The translations under genes were made by a program, and so were the position numbers. The notes under the pieces were generated by a model. The model made no database searches. It saw only the letters and a list, made by a program, of their open reading frames with translations, and was not told the origin of the DNA. Positions 36,281 to 44,573 of a DNA stretch of 64,000 bases are shown piece after piece (within the stretch, counting starts at the first letter, position 1; every line of letters begins with the position of its first letter). The DNA is taken from assembly GCF_005771675.1 (NCBI RefSeq), contig NZ_VAJM01000017.1, positions 1-64,000 of the forward strand, written 5' to 3'. This DNA comes from Hymenobacter jeollabukensis (GTDB lineage: Bacteria; Bacteroidota; Bacteroidia; Cytophagales; Hymenobacteraceae).

Positions 36281-37303
36281 ATGGGGTTCTTCAATTTCAC
36301 CAGCGACATTGCCATCGACTTGGGTACGGCCAATACGCTGATCATCCACAACGATAAAATCGTGGTCGATGAGCCCAGCATTATTGCCAAAGACCGTACG
36401 ACCAACAAGGTCATTGCCGTGGGCCGGCAAGCGCAGCAAATGCACGAGAAGACCCACGATAACATCAAAACCATCCGCCCGCTGAAGGACGGCGTCATTG
36501 CCGACTTCCACGCCGCCGAGGAAATGCTCAAGGGCCTGATCCGGATGGTCAACACCGGCACGCGGCTGTTTCAGCCCTCGCACCGCATGGTTATCTGCAT
36601 TCCCTCGGGCATCACGGAGGTAGAGAAGCGCGCCGTGCGCGACTCCGCCGAGCACTCCGGGGCCAAGGAAGTGTGGATGATTCAGGAGCCCATGGCCGCC
36701 GCCATCGGCATCGGCATCGACGTGGAGCAGCCCGTGGGCTCGATGATCATCGACATCGGCGGGGGCACCACCGAAATTGCGGTTATCGCGCTGTCGGGCA
36801 TCGTCTGCGACCAGTCCATCAAGACGGCTGGGGACGTGTTCAACCAGGACATCCTCGACTACATGCGTCGGCAGCACAACCTGCTCATTGGTGAGCGGAG
36901 CGCGGAGCGCATCAAAATCGAAGTGGGCGCGGCCCTGACCGAGCTGGAAAACACCCCGCCCGACTACGAAGTGCGCGGCCGCGACCTGATGACCGGCATT
37001 CCGAAGGTTATCAAGGTGACTTCGGCTGAAATTGCCATTGCCCTGGATAAATCGGTGGCCAAAATCGAGGAAGCCGTGCTCAAGGCCCTGGAAATTGCCC
37101 CGCCCGAGCTGTCGGCCGACATCTACGACAACGGCATTCACCTGACGGGCGGCGGCGCCCTGCTGCGCGGCCTCGACCGGCGCCTGGCGGCCAAAACCAA
37201 GCTGCCCGTGCACGTGCCCGAAGACCCGCTGCGCGCCGTGGTGCGCGGCACCGGCGCCGCTATCAAGAACATTACCGGTTTCCGCAGCGTGCTGCTGAGC
37301 TAA
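36281..37303 (+). CDS. mreB: Rod-shape actin homologue MreB
   Basis: A 340-residue actin-fold ATPase that organises lateral wall synthesis on the inner membrane. Signatures: SDIAIDLGTANTLIIHND (phosphate 1), VICIPSGITEVEKRAV, GSMIIDIGGGTTEIAVI (phosphate 2) and IHLTGGGALLRGLDRRL (adenosine). The N-terminal MGFFNF is a likely membrane-touching helix. It is the first gene of mreB-mreC-mreD-mrdA-rodA. A low-complexity palindrome begins within a few bases of its stop. Confidence 0.96.
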   Translation: MGFFNFTSDIAIDLGTANTLIIHNDKIVVDEPSIIAKDRTTNKVIAVGRQAQQMHEKTHDNIKTIRPLKDGVIADFHAAEEMLKGLIRMVNTGTRLFQPSHRMVICIPSGITEVEKRAVRDSAEHSGAKEVWMIQEPMAAAIGIGIDVEQPVGSMIIDIGGGTTEIAVIALSGIVCDQSIKTAGDVFNQDILDYMRRQHNLLIGERSAERIKIEVGAALTELENTPPDYEVRGRDLMTGIPKVIKVTSAEIAIALDKSVAKIEEAVLKALEIAPPELSADIYDNGIHLTGGGALLRGLDRRLAAKTKLPVHVPEDPLRAVVRGTGAAIKNITGFRSVLLS

Positions 37304-37308
37304 TGGCT

Positions 37309-37374
37309 GAATGGCTGAATGGTTAAATGGCTGATTGTTCTTGAACGACCAGCCATTTAACCATTCAGCCATTT
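37309..37374. repeat. Low-complexity inverted repeat between mreB and mreC
   Basis: Two 25-base arms (37309-37333 and 37350-37374) match at 24 positions and are made of AATGGCTG and AATGGTTA words. It starts 5 bases after the mreB stop and ends 14 bases before the mreC ATG. Confidence 0.88.
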
Positions 37375-37388
37375 AACTAATGTAATCC

Positions 37389-38309
37389 ATGCGTAATCTG
37401 CTCGATTTTCTGTACCGCTACCGGGGCGTCCTGGTATTCGTGCTGCTGGAAGTCGTGAGCATGGTGCTGTTTATCCGCAACAGCGCCTACCAGCGGGCGG
37501 CGTTCTTCAATTCCTCCAACGCTTATATCGGCCGGGTGCTGGAAGTGCGCACGCAGATTTACGACTACTTCAGCCTGGCCGACAAAAACCGGGCGCTGGC
37601 CACCGAAAACGCCCAGCTGCGCCAGCGCCTCTACCGCGCCGACCTGGCCGCCCGCATGCCCGACAGCCTCGCTACTCCCGGCGACACCACCGGCCTGCGC
37701 CTGCGGGCCGATACGCTGCAACTGGCCCTGCGCCCCATGCCCACGCGCCTGGTGGGCAGCCCGCTGATTCCGGCCCGCGTCATCAACCAGACCCTGCGCC
37801 GCGTGGACAACTACCTGACCCTGAACGTGGGCGCCCAGCAGGGCGTGCTGCCGGGCATGGGCGTGTTGTCGGCGGCCGGGGTGGTGGGCCGGGTGCGGCA
37901 GGTGAGCGAGCATTACGCCACTGTCACCTCAGTGCTGCACTCCAAGACCAACCTCTCGGCCAAAATCCGGCGCGACGGTACCTTCGGCACCATCAAGTGG
38001 CTGGGAGAAGACCCCACCCACGCCCTGCTCGACTACATTCCGCGCCAGAACAAGCTGGTGCCGGGCGACACCATCGTCACCTCGGGCTACAACCAGGTGT
38101 TTCCGGAGGGCGTGCTCATCGGCACGGTGGACAACTTCACCAAGGAGCCGGACAAGAACTTCTGGACGGTGCGCGTGAAGCTGGCCGCCAATTTCTCGAA
38201 CCTGACCTTCGTGTACGTGGTGGGTACCCCGCCCCGCGCCGCCGAGCGCGACACGCTGGAAACCCGCTCGGGGCTGCGCGCCACCGAGCAGGAAGGAGGC
38301 CGGCCTTAA
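37389..38309 (+). CDS. mreC: Rod-shape-determining protein MreC
   Basis: A 306-residue bitopic protein that links MreB to periplasmic PBP2. One N-terminal membrane helix (GVLVFVLLEVVSMVLFI) is followed by a coiled coil (LADKNRALATENAQLRQRLYRA) and the two beta domains with NVGAQQGVLPGMGVLSAAGVV and VPGDTIVTSGYNQVFPEGVL, both diagnostic of MreC. Its stop overlaps the mreD start (TAATG), which couples translation. Confidence 0.94.
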   Translation: MRNLLDFLYRYRGVLVFVLLEVVSMVLFIRNSAYQRAAFFNSSNAYIGRVLEVRTQIYDYFSLADKNRALATENAQLRQRLYRADLAARMPDSLATPGDTTGLRLRADTLQLALRPMPTRLVGSPLIPARVINQTLRRVDNYLTLNVGAQQGVLPGMGVLSAAGVVGRVRQVSEHYATVTSVLHSKTNLSAKIRRDGTFGTIKWLGEDPTHALLDYIPRQNKLVPGDTIVTSGYNQVFPEGVLIGTVDNFTKEPDKNFWTVRVKLAANFSNLTFVYVVGTPPRAAERDTLETRSGLRATEQEGGRP

Positions 38310-38833
38310 TGGGTAACGCGCTGCAACTGCTGCTCCAGGCCGGGCGCTTTCTGCTCTACGCCGCCGTGCACGTGCTGCTCATCAGCCGCCTGCAGCTCTT
38401 CGACGTGGGCTGGTGCTTTTTCTATCTGGGCTTCCTGCTGTTCCTGCCCATTGCCACGCCCATCGTGGTGATGCTGGGGGTGAGCTTCCTGATGGGCTTC
38501 TCCATGGATCTGTTCTACGACACCGGCGGCCTGCACGCGGCGGCGGCGGTGCTGCTGGGCTACCTGCGGCCCTGGGTGCTGCGCATCCTCACCCCCCGCG
38601 ACGGCTACGACGCGCAGGACGCGGTGAACATTCACCAGATGGGCTGGCAGTGGTTCGGGGTGTACCTGGGCCTGCTGGTGACCATTCACCACTTCGTGTT
38701 CTTCTTCCTGGAGCTGGGCTCGTTCTCCGCCATCGGCCTGACCTTCCTGAAGATTCTGGCCAGCACGCTGTTTACGGGCGTGACCATGCTCATCGTGCAG
38801 CTGCTGCTGTTCCCGGCCCGGCGCCGGCGGTAG
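38309..38833 (+). CDS. mreD: Rod-shape-determining membrane protein MreD
   Basis: A 174-residue inner-membrane protein with about five hydrophobic segments (LLISRLQLF, FYLGFLLFLPI, MLGVSFLMGFSMDLFYDTGG). The GFSMDLFYDTGGLHAAAAVL block is the MreD core. The ATG shares its A with the mreC stop. Downstream, a CGTCAT-family palindrome and a separate promoter precede mrdA. Confidence 0.92.
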   Translation: MGNALQLLLQAGRFLLYAAVHVLLISRLQLFDVGWCFFYLGFLLFLPIATPIVVMLGVSFLMGFSMDLFYDTGGLHAAAAVLLGYLRPWVLRILTPRDGYDAQDAVNIHQMGWQWFGVYLGLLVTIHHFVFFFLELGSFSAIGLTFLKILASTLFTGVTMLIVQLLLFPARRRR

Positions 38834-38852
38834 AGGAGTAGGTAAGTTAGAA

Positions 38853-38964
38853 CGTCATTCAGAGCGCAGCGAAGAATCTCGCTGGATAGTATTCTTCTCG
38901 TTGAACGAGGTCATTACTACCTGCCATCAGCACGCGAGATGTCTCGACTTCGCTCGACATGACG
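38853..38964. repeat. CGTCAT-family palindromic element between mreD and mrdA
   Basis: A 112-bp hairpin starts CGTCATTC 20 bases after mreD and ends ATGACG. The right arm (CGAGATGTCTCGACTTCGC and on) is nearly the same as the right arm of the GIY-YIG element at 41391-41427. The centre folds further (GGATAGTATTCTTCTCGTT facing its near complement). The rest of 38834-39144 holds only the mrdA promoter. Confidence 0.85.
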
Positions 38965-39085
38965 GGCTTTTTCTTCTGCCAAACCTGTTTGACCCCGGGC
39001 GGGAGCAAAATGCCTTCTCGCGTTGTTACGGGGGCGACGGACGGGTGAATCGGTTGGGAACGTAGGGATAACGCCACGGTGGTGG

Positions 39086-39093
39086 TACCTTTG
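39086..39093 (+). promoter_or_regulatory. -7 promoter box of mrdA
   Basis: TACCTTTG is a perfect match 52 bases before the TTG start of mrdA and lies downstream of the palindromic element. It would let mrdA be expressed apart from mreBCD. Confidence 0.65.
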
Positions 39094-39144
39094 CGGGCTG
39101 ATTGCACCCGGGGCAGTCAACTCACCTTCAGTTCGTAACGCGCT

Positions 39145-40992
39145 TTGCAGTACTTAGAAGGCCGCAAATTTGTTGTGCTGGGCATTTTCCTGGCGGTGGC
39201 GGTGGTGTTTGCGGTGCGGCTCTTCCACATTCAGGTGCTCGACGGCAGCTACAAGCTGGCCGCCGACCGGAACACGCTTCAGCGCATCGTGCAGATGCCC
39301 TACCGCGGCGTCATTTATGACCGCAACGGCAAAATCCTGGTGCAGAACACGCCGGTGTACGACCTGATGGTGGTGCCGCGCGAAGTGAAAAAGCTCGACA
39401 CGGCCCGTTTCTGCCAGCTGTTGCAGATGCCGGTGCAGGAGCTGCGCGACGGGCTGCGGGCCGCCAAAATCTACTCCCGCGTCAAGGCTTCGCCCTTGGT
39501 GCAGAACCTGAGCACGCCGGAGCTGGCGGCCATTCAGGACAACCTCATCGACTTTCCGGGTTTCAGCGTGAAGCCGCGCATGGCCCGCTCGTACCTGACG
39601 CAGAACATGGCCCACGCCCTCGGGTACGTGGGGCCGGTGTCGCCCACGATGCTGGAGAAGCCCAAGTACGCCAAGTACGTGCCCGGCGACTTCCTCGGCA
39701 TCAGCGGCATCGAGTCTTACTACGAGAAGGAGCTGATGGGGCGGCGCGGGGTGCAGTACCGCATGGTCAACGTGCGCGGCATCGAAAAGGGCGCGTTTCG
39801 CGACGGGGAGTTTGATACGCTCTCGGTAGCGGGGCAGGATCTGCACCTGAGTATCGACCCGGAGCTGCAGAAGTACGGCGAGTACCTGATGCAAGGCAAA
39901 AAAGGCTCGGTGGTGGCCATCGACCCGAAGACGGGCGAAATCCTGGCCTTCGTCTCGGCCCCGTCGTTTGATCCGGCCATGCTCACCGGCAAGGGCTCGG
40001 GCAACCGCTACATGGAGCTGCTGCGCGACACGGCCCGCCCCTTGTTCGACCGCCCGCTGGCGGCGGCCTACTCGCCGGGCTCGGTGTTTAAGCTCGTGAA
40101 CGAGGCCATTGCCCTGCAGGAGCACGTGGTGACGCCCTATACCGGCTTTCCGTGCAACTGGAAGCTGGTGCGCTGCACCCACCGCCACGAGTACCCGGCC
40201 AACCTCACCATTGCCACCAAGAACAGCTGCAACCCCTACTTCTACCAGGTGATGTTTGCCACCGTGCGCCAGGGCCGCTCACCCAGCAAGTATGAGGACG
40301 TAGCCCTGGGCCTGGCCGACTGGCGCAAGCACGTCACCTCCTTCGGGCTGGCCCAGCACCTGGAAGTAGATTTGCCCGGGGAGCGGATGGGGCTGATTCC
40401 CTCGCCCGCCTTCTACGACAAGCGCTACGGCCACCACCGCTGGACCTACAAGACCATCTACTCGCTGAGCATCGGGCAGGGCGAAATCCAGGTGACGCCG
40501 CTGCAGATGGCCAACCTGATGTGCATTTTCGCCAACCGCGGCTACTACTACGCCCCGCACTTCGTGCGCAGCATCGGCAACCGCGGGCCCCTCTCGCGCT
40601 ACCGGCAGCGGCACTACACCTCGGTCGACAGCAGCCACTTCAACGCCATCGTGCCGGGCATGGTGGCGGTGGTCGACGGCCGCGGCGGCACCGGCGAACA
40701 TGCCTCCCTGCTCGACGTGGGCATTTCGGTGGCGGGCAAGACGGGCACCGTGCAGAACTACCACGGCATCGACCATGCCACCTTCGGGGGCTTCGCCCCG
40801 GCCAACGACCCGAAAATTGCCATTTCCGTGTTCATTGAAAATGCCGGCTTCGGCGGCTCTTCGGCCGCCCCGCTGGCGGGCCTGATGATGGAAAAGTACC
40901 TGCGCGGCAAAGTGGCGCCCTGGCGCCACCGCTGGGAAGAATGGCTGCCCGGCTCGGCCGATAGGTTCGTGAGCAAGCGCAACCGCCGGTGA
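39145..40992 (+). CDS. mrdA: Penicillin-binding protein 2 (elongation transpeptidase)
   Basis: A 615-residue class B PBP that cross-links lateral peptidoglycan. One N-terminal membrane helix (VVLGIFLAVAVVFAVRLF) is followed by the dimerisation domain (MPYRGVIYDRNGKILVQN) and the transpeptidase. Active-site motifs are SxxK in YSPGSVFKLVNEA (Ser near residue 310), SxN in TKNSCNPYF and KTG in VAGKTGTVQNYHG. No ATG gives the helix, so TTG 39145 is taken as the start. Its partner rodA follows, but a GIY-YIG element lies between them. Confidence 0.94.
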   Translation: MQYLEGRKFVVLGIFLAVAVVFAVRLFHIQVLDGSYKLAADRNTLQRIVQMPYRGVIYDRNGKILVQNTPVYDLMVVPREVKKLDTARFCQLLQMPVQELRDGLRAAKIYSRVKASPLVQNLSTPELAAIQDNLIDFPGFSVKPRMARSYLTQNMAHALGYVGPVSPTMLEKPKYAKYVPGDFLGISGIESYYEKELMGRRGVQYRMVNVRGIEKGAFRDGEFDTLSVAGQDLHLSIDPELQKYGEYLMQGKKGSVVAIDPKTGEILAFVSAPSFDPAMLTGKGSGNRYMELLRDTARPLFDRPLAAAYSPGSVFKLVNEAIALQEHVVTPYTGFPCNWKLVRCTHRHEYPANLTIATKNSCNPYFYQVMFATVRQGRSPSKYEDVALGLADWRKHVTSFGLAQHLEVDLPGERMGLIPSPAFYDKRYGHHRWTYKTIYSLSIGQGEIQVTPLQMANLMCIFANRGYYYAPHFVRSIGNRGPLSRYRQRHYTSVDSSHFNAIVPGMVAVVDGRGGTGEHASLLDVGISVAGKTGTVQNYHGIDHATFGGFAPANDPKIAISVFIENAGFGGSSAAPLAGLMMEKYLRGKVAPWRHRWEEWLPGSADRFVSKRNRR

Positions 40993-41004
40993 AACAAGGA
41001 AAGT

Positions 41005-41427
41005 AAAAGAACGTCATGTCGAGCTTGTCGAGACATCTCGCGTGCCGATGCCAGCTAGTAATTTTCTGTAATGGGCTTCTTCGTCTACATCCTCCCCAAT
41101 CAGGCCCGAACGGTGCTGTATATCGGCGTGACGAACGACCTGGAGCGGCGCTTACATGAGCATAGTCAGGGGCTGGGAGACGCCGGAAAGTTTACGGGGC
41201 GTTATCAGTGCAATCTGCTAATCTACTTTGAGAGCAGCCCGGATGCCACGCAGGCCATTGCCCGCGAAAAGCAACTCAAAAAGTGGAGTAGGGCCAAGAA
41301 AGAGGCCCTGATTACCGCGCTGAACCCAGGCTGGACGCCAATTGATTTACATACGTGGGCAGGATGAAATTACTTACCCGACGTCAGCATGCGAGATGTC
41401 TCGACAAGCTCGACATGACGTTCTTTT
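41005..41427 (+). mobile_element. Palindrome-bounded element carrying a GIY-YIG nuclease gene
   Basis: A 423-bp unit between mrdA and rodA. The outer 37 bases at each end (41005-41041 and 41391-41427) are perfect inverted repeats, and weaker inverted similarity continues about 20 bases inward. The only gene inside is the 98-codon GIY-YIG gene. The arm words (CGTCATGTCGAGC, GAGACATCTCGC) also make up the solo hairpin at 38853-38964 and, more divergently, those at 25363 and 30072. No target duplication is obvious. Calling it mobile is inference from this structure. Confidence 0.7.
41071..41367 (+). CDS. Small GIY-YIG nuclease family protein
   Basis: A 98-residue stand-alone GIY-YIG domain. The first strand pair is FFVYILPNQARTVLYIGVT (the GIY...YIG equivalent is VYIL...LYIG). 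NDLERRLHEH supplies the catalytic Arg and His region, and REKQLKKWSRAKKEALI holds the later Glu-containing helix. It is the UvrC/YhbQ-like single-domain type, often called UPF0213 or excinuclease-like, whose cellular role is unknown. The ATG lies 29 bases inside the left 37-bp arm and the stop lies 23 bases before the right arm, so the gene precisely fills the element. Confidence 0.88.
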   Translation: MGFFVYILPNQARTVLYIGVTNDLERRLHEHSQGLGDAGKFTGRYQCNLLIYFESSPDATQAIAREKQLKKWSRAKKEALITALNPGWTPIDLHTWAG

Positions 41428-41452
41428 TGGTCGCCAATTCACTCCCTACCCC

Positions 41453-42742
41453 TTGAACCAAGTTCGTTACAGCCGCAGCATCGACTGGGTCACCCTGCTC
41501 ATCTACCTGACGATGGTGGGGGTGGGGCTGCTCAACGTGTACGCCGCCTCGTATTCGGCCGACGTGCCGTTTGAGCGCGTGTTTTCGGCCGACTGGAGCG
41601 GGCTGATGGCCTTCAACTGGTTTAAGCAGCTGGTCTGGATCGGGGTGAGCGTGCTGCTCATCATGGTGCTGCTCGTCATCGACCACAAGGCCTACGACAC
41701 CTTCGCCTACGTGCTCTACGGGGGCATGATTGTGCTGTTGCTGGTCACGCTGGTCATTGCCCGGCCCATTGCGGGCTCCCGCTCCTGGCTGGAGCTGGGG
41801 CCGATGCGCCTGCAGCCGGCCGAGTTTGCCAAGTTCACCACCGCGCTGGCGGCCTCGCGCTTCATGGCGGGCATCAACCTGCGCCAGCAGGCTTTCAAGC
41901 AGCAGCTGGTATTGGCGGGCATTACGCTGCTGCCGCCGCTGCTCATCATTGCCTCCAACGAAACGGGGCAGGCGCTGGTGTTCGGGGCCTTCCTGCTGGC
42001 CTACTTCCGCGAGGGCATGTCGCCGCTGATTCTGCTGGTGCTGGCCGCCGCGGGGCTGGTGCTCATCCTCTCGCTGCTGGTGCCCAAGCTGTGGCTGGTG
42101 GGCGCTTTCACGGTGATTCTGGCCCTGGTGCTGGTGCTGAACCCCCGGGTGCTGCGCCACCATTTGCCGCTGGCGGCGGGCGTGTACGCGGTGGTGCTGG
42201 GCATGGTGTTCGGGGTGGATTTCTTTTACAACAACGTGCTGCAGCCCCACCAGCAGAAGCGCATCGAGGTGCTGCTGAACCCCTCGGCCGACCCGCTGGG
42301 TGTGGGCTGGAACGTGACGCAGTCCAAAATTGCCATTGGCTCAGGCGGCCTGGCCGGCAAGGGCTTCCTCGAAGGCACCCAGACGCGCTTCGACTTCGTG
42401 CCCGAGCAGAGCACCGACTTCATCTTCTGTACGGTGGGGGAGGAGTGGGGCTGGCTGGGCACCATGACGGTCATCGGGCTCTTCATGGCCCTGATCTTCC
42501 GCGTCATCTTCGTGGCCGAGCGGCAGAAATCGGTGTTTGGGCGCACCTACGGCTACTGCGTGGCCAGCATCATCTTCTTCCACTTCTGCGTCAACATCGG
42601 CATGACCATCGGGCTGGCGCCGGTGGTGGGCATTCCGCTGCCGTTCTTCTCCTACGGCGGCTCGTCCCTGTGGTCGTTCACCATCCTGCTCTTCATCCTG
42701 CTGGCCATCGATGCCTACCGCAAGCAGGACCTGGTGCGGTAG
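41453..42742 (+). CDS. rodA: SEDS peptidoglycan glycosyltransferase RodA
   Basis: A 429-residue polytopic protein that polymerises glycan strands with PBP2. SEDS features: ARPIAGSRSWLELGPMRLQPAE with EFAKFTTALAAS, IASNETGQALVFGAF, NVTQSKIAIGSGGLAGKGF, FVPEQSTDFIFCTVGEEWGW and PLPFFSYGGSSLWSF. TTG 41453 is taken as the start. The reading frame stays open further upstream only because it passes through the right arm of the GIY-YIG element, so a longer N-terminus would be an artefact of that insertion. Confidence 0.93.
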   Translation: MNQVRYSRSIDWVTLLIYLTMVGVGLLNVYAASYSADVPFERVFSADWSGLMAFNWFKQLVWIGVSVLLIMVLLVIDHKAYDTFAYVLYGGMIVLLLVTLVIARPIAGSRSWLELGPMRLQPAEFAKFTTALAASRFMAGINLRQQAFKQQLVLAGITLLPPLLIIASNETGQALVFGAFLLAYFREGMSPLILLVLAAAGLVLILSLLVPKLWLVGAFTVILALVLVLNPRVLRHHLPLAAGVYAVVLGMVFGVDFFYNNVLQPHQQKRIEVLLNPSADPLGVGWNVTQSKIAIGSGGLAGKGFLEGTQTRFDFVPEQSTDFIFCTVGEEWGWLGTMTVIGLFMALIFRVIFVAERQKSVFGRTYGYCVASIIFFHFCVNIGMTIGLAPVVGIPLPFFSYGGSSLWSFTILLFILLAIDAYRKQDLVR

Positions 42743-42822
42743 ACGGGGCCCGAATCGGCCCCACGCGCCGGTACCTGCTCCCGCCCGGCTCGTCCCCGAT
42801 TGCGGATCGGCCGGGTAGAACT

Positions 42823-42920
42823 CCTCCCAAGGCAAACGCAATTAAGAACGGCTCCGGCGGGTCCCTCCCGAGCCATTCCCAATTGAGTTTGCCTTGGGAG
42901 GGGCCCGCCGGAGCCGTTCT
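42823..42920. repeat. Interleaved inverted repeats downstream of rodA
   Basis: Arm L1 (42823-42843) pairs with R1 (42881-42901) at 20 of 21 positions, and L2 (42845-42869) pairs with R2 (42896-42920) at 24 of 25. The order L1-L2-R1-R2 is crossed rather than nested, and R1 and R2 share six bases. A further partial copy (CCCTCCCAAGCCATT) lies at about 42986-43000. No gene is seen in 42743-43058. Confidence 0.8.
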
Positions 42921-43045
42921 CAGTCGTTGACAAGCTAAGAAGACCCATTCGAAGCCGTTCTTAATCGGGCGGGAGCCGGGAGGAACCCTCCCAAGCCATT
43001 TTCAAAAGGGAATTCCCCGGTAGGGCTTCTGCCGCTGCCCGCGCA

Positions 43046-43053
43046 TATCTTGC
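43046..43053 (+). promoter_or_regulatory. Possible -7 box
   Basis: TATCTTGC, the TAnnTTGC variant, ends 5 bases before the ATG at 43059, which would make the transcript nearly leaderless. Confidence 0.4.
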
Positions 43054-43058
43054 GGCCG

Positions 43059-44573
43059 ATGTTTTCCGCCGCGCGCCGCGAATGGGCGCTGATTCTGCTG
43101 CTAACCTTGCTCGCGCTGCTGCTGCCCACCCGCAACAGCACCGCCGACGCCTGGTACTACGCCGCCTGCGTGCGCTACGGCCACGATTTGCTGCTGCCCC
43201 ACCACCTGCTGCACAACGTGGTGGGCTGGCTGTGGCTGCTGCTGCTGCGGCCCCTGCACCCCGAGGTCATCAGCGCCCTGCTGGCGCTCAATGCCCTGGC
43301 CTACGGCGGGGTGCTGCTGGGTTTGCGCCGGCTGCTGCACCGGCTCACCGGCTCCGAGGGCCTGCGCCTGGCCCTGCTGGCCGCGGCCGGCAGCAGCTTC
43401 GGGCTGCTGCGCTTCGCCACCGAAAACGAAACCTACATCCTGCCCCTGTTGCTTTCGGTGTGGGCTAGCGTGGCCTGGCTGCGCCACCTGCGCACCGGCG
43501 CGCTGCCCGCGCTGCTGCTGGCCGGCCTGCTGGCGGCCGGGGCCTGCCTGCTCCACCAGCTACAGGCCTGCTGGTGGCTGGGCCTGCTGCTCGGGACGGC
43601 CTTGTTCAGCCCCCGGCGCGGGGCCGCGGCGTGGTTTGCCGCGCCGGCCTTGCTGGTGCCGCTGGCCTATTGGCTGGCGCTGGACTACTGGCACCTGCCC
43701 CGCACCGCCGAGTCCTTGGTGCGCTTCGCCCTGCACGATTTCCTGAGCGGCTCGGCCGGCGCGCCCGCCTCGCTGGCCAAAGCCGCGCTGCTGACGGTGG
43801 CCAACGTGGTGCGCACCTTCGCGCAGGTGCACGGCTCCACGCTGGCCCTGTTACGGCGCCTGCCCTGGCTGGCCGTGGTGCCGGTGCTCGGGCTGGTGGG
43901 GGTGGTGGGGTCCTGGCTGCGCCGTGCGCGCCTTCCCGAAACCCTACGTAGTACCGGCCTGCCGCCCGCGCTACGGCAGGCCGTGCGGCGCACCCACGGG
44001 CTGATTTTGCTGCTGCACCTGGGGTTTGCGGCCTGGGCCTCGGGCAATGCCGAGTTTATGGTGATGCTGCCGGTACTGCTGGCCGTGCTGCTCACGGCCG
44101 CTTCGCCCGCCCTGGCCCGGCCGCTGCTGGCCGCCGCCGCCGCCCTGCTGGCCTGGAACCTGGCCTTCGGCCTCGTGCCCAATCACCAGCTCGATTTCAC
44201 CAACCTGCCCCCGCTGCTGCGGCGCGTGCGGCAAGAGCCGAATACCTGGTTTCTGCTCGACAACCACAACTTGGCCCTCAACCAGCTGCACTACCTCACC
44301 GGCCGCGACGGGGCCCCCAACGTGTTGCCCGCCCCCGATGTGCTGCTGCAAAAACGCCACTGGACGCCCGCCCAGCTGCGGCAGTGGCTGCGCGCCCAGC
44401 AGCAGGCCGGCCGCCGCCTCAGCACCGATGCCCTCGGCGGCCCCCAGCTGCTCGACCGCGCCAGCCTGCTGCGCGGGGCCGGGGCCGCCGAGCTGCTGCG
44501 CGGCTTCCGCCCCGCGGTGCGCGACACGTTCCCTACCTTCTTCGGCCCCCGCTACCTCACCGACCTGCGCTGA
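43059..44573 (+). CDS. Polytopic membrane protein, glycosyltransferase-39/83-like
   Basis: A 504-residue membrane protein with about ten hydrophobic segments and a C-terminal soluble region. The early loop NSTADAWYYAACVRYGHDLLLPHHL has the acidic residue after the first helix that is typical of GT-C (dolichyl-phosphate-mannose mannosyltransferase-like) enzymes. The C-terminal part (EPNTWFLLDNHNLALNQLHYLTG) lacks obvious motifs. It is translationally coupled to a second membrane protein (TGATG overlap). Function as a lipid-linked sugar transferase is inferred from topology only. Confidence 0.65.
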   Translation: MFSAARREWALILLLTLLALLLPTRNSTADAWYYAACVRYGHDLLLPHHLLHNVVGWLWLLLLRPLHPEVISALLALNALAYGGVLLGLRRLLHRLTGSEGLRLALLAAAGSSFGLLRFATENETYILPLLLSVWASVAWLRHLRTGALPALLLAGLLAAGACLLHQLQACWWLGLLLGTALFSPRRGAAAWFAAPALLVPLAYWLALDYWHLPRTAESLVRFALHDFLSGSAGAPASLAKAALLTVANVVRTFAQVHGSTLALLRRLPWLAVVPVLGLVGVVGSWLRRARLPETLRSTGLPPALRQAVRRTHGLILLLHLGFAAWASGNAEFMVMLPVLLAVLLTAASPALARPLLAAAAALLAWNLAFGLVPNHQLDFTNLPPLLRRVRQEPNTWFLLDNHNLALNQLHYLTGRDGAPNVLPAPDVLLQKRHWTPAQLRQWLRAQQQAGRRLSTDALGGPQLLDRASLLRGAGAAELLRGFRPAVRDTFPTFFGPRYLTDLR

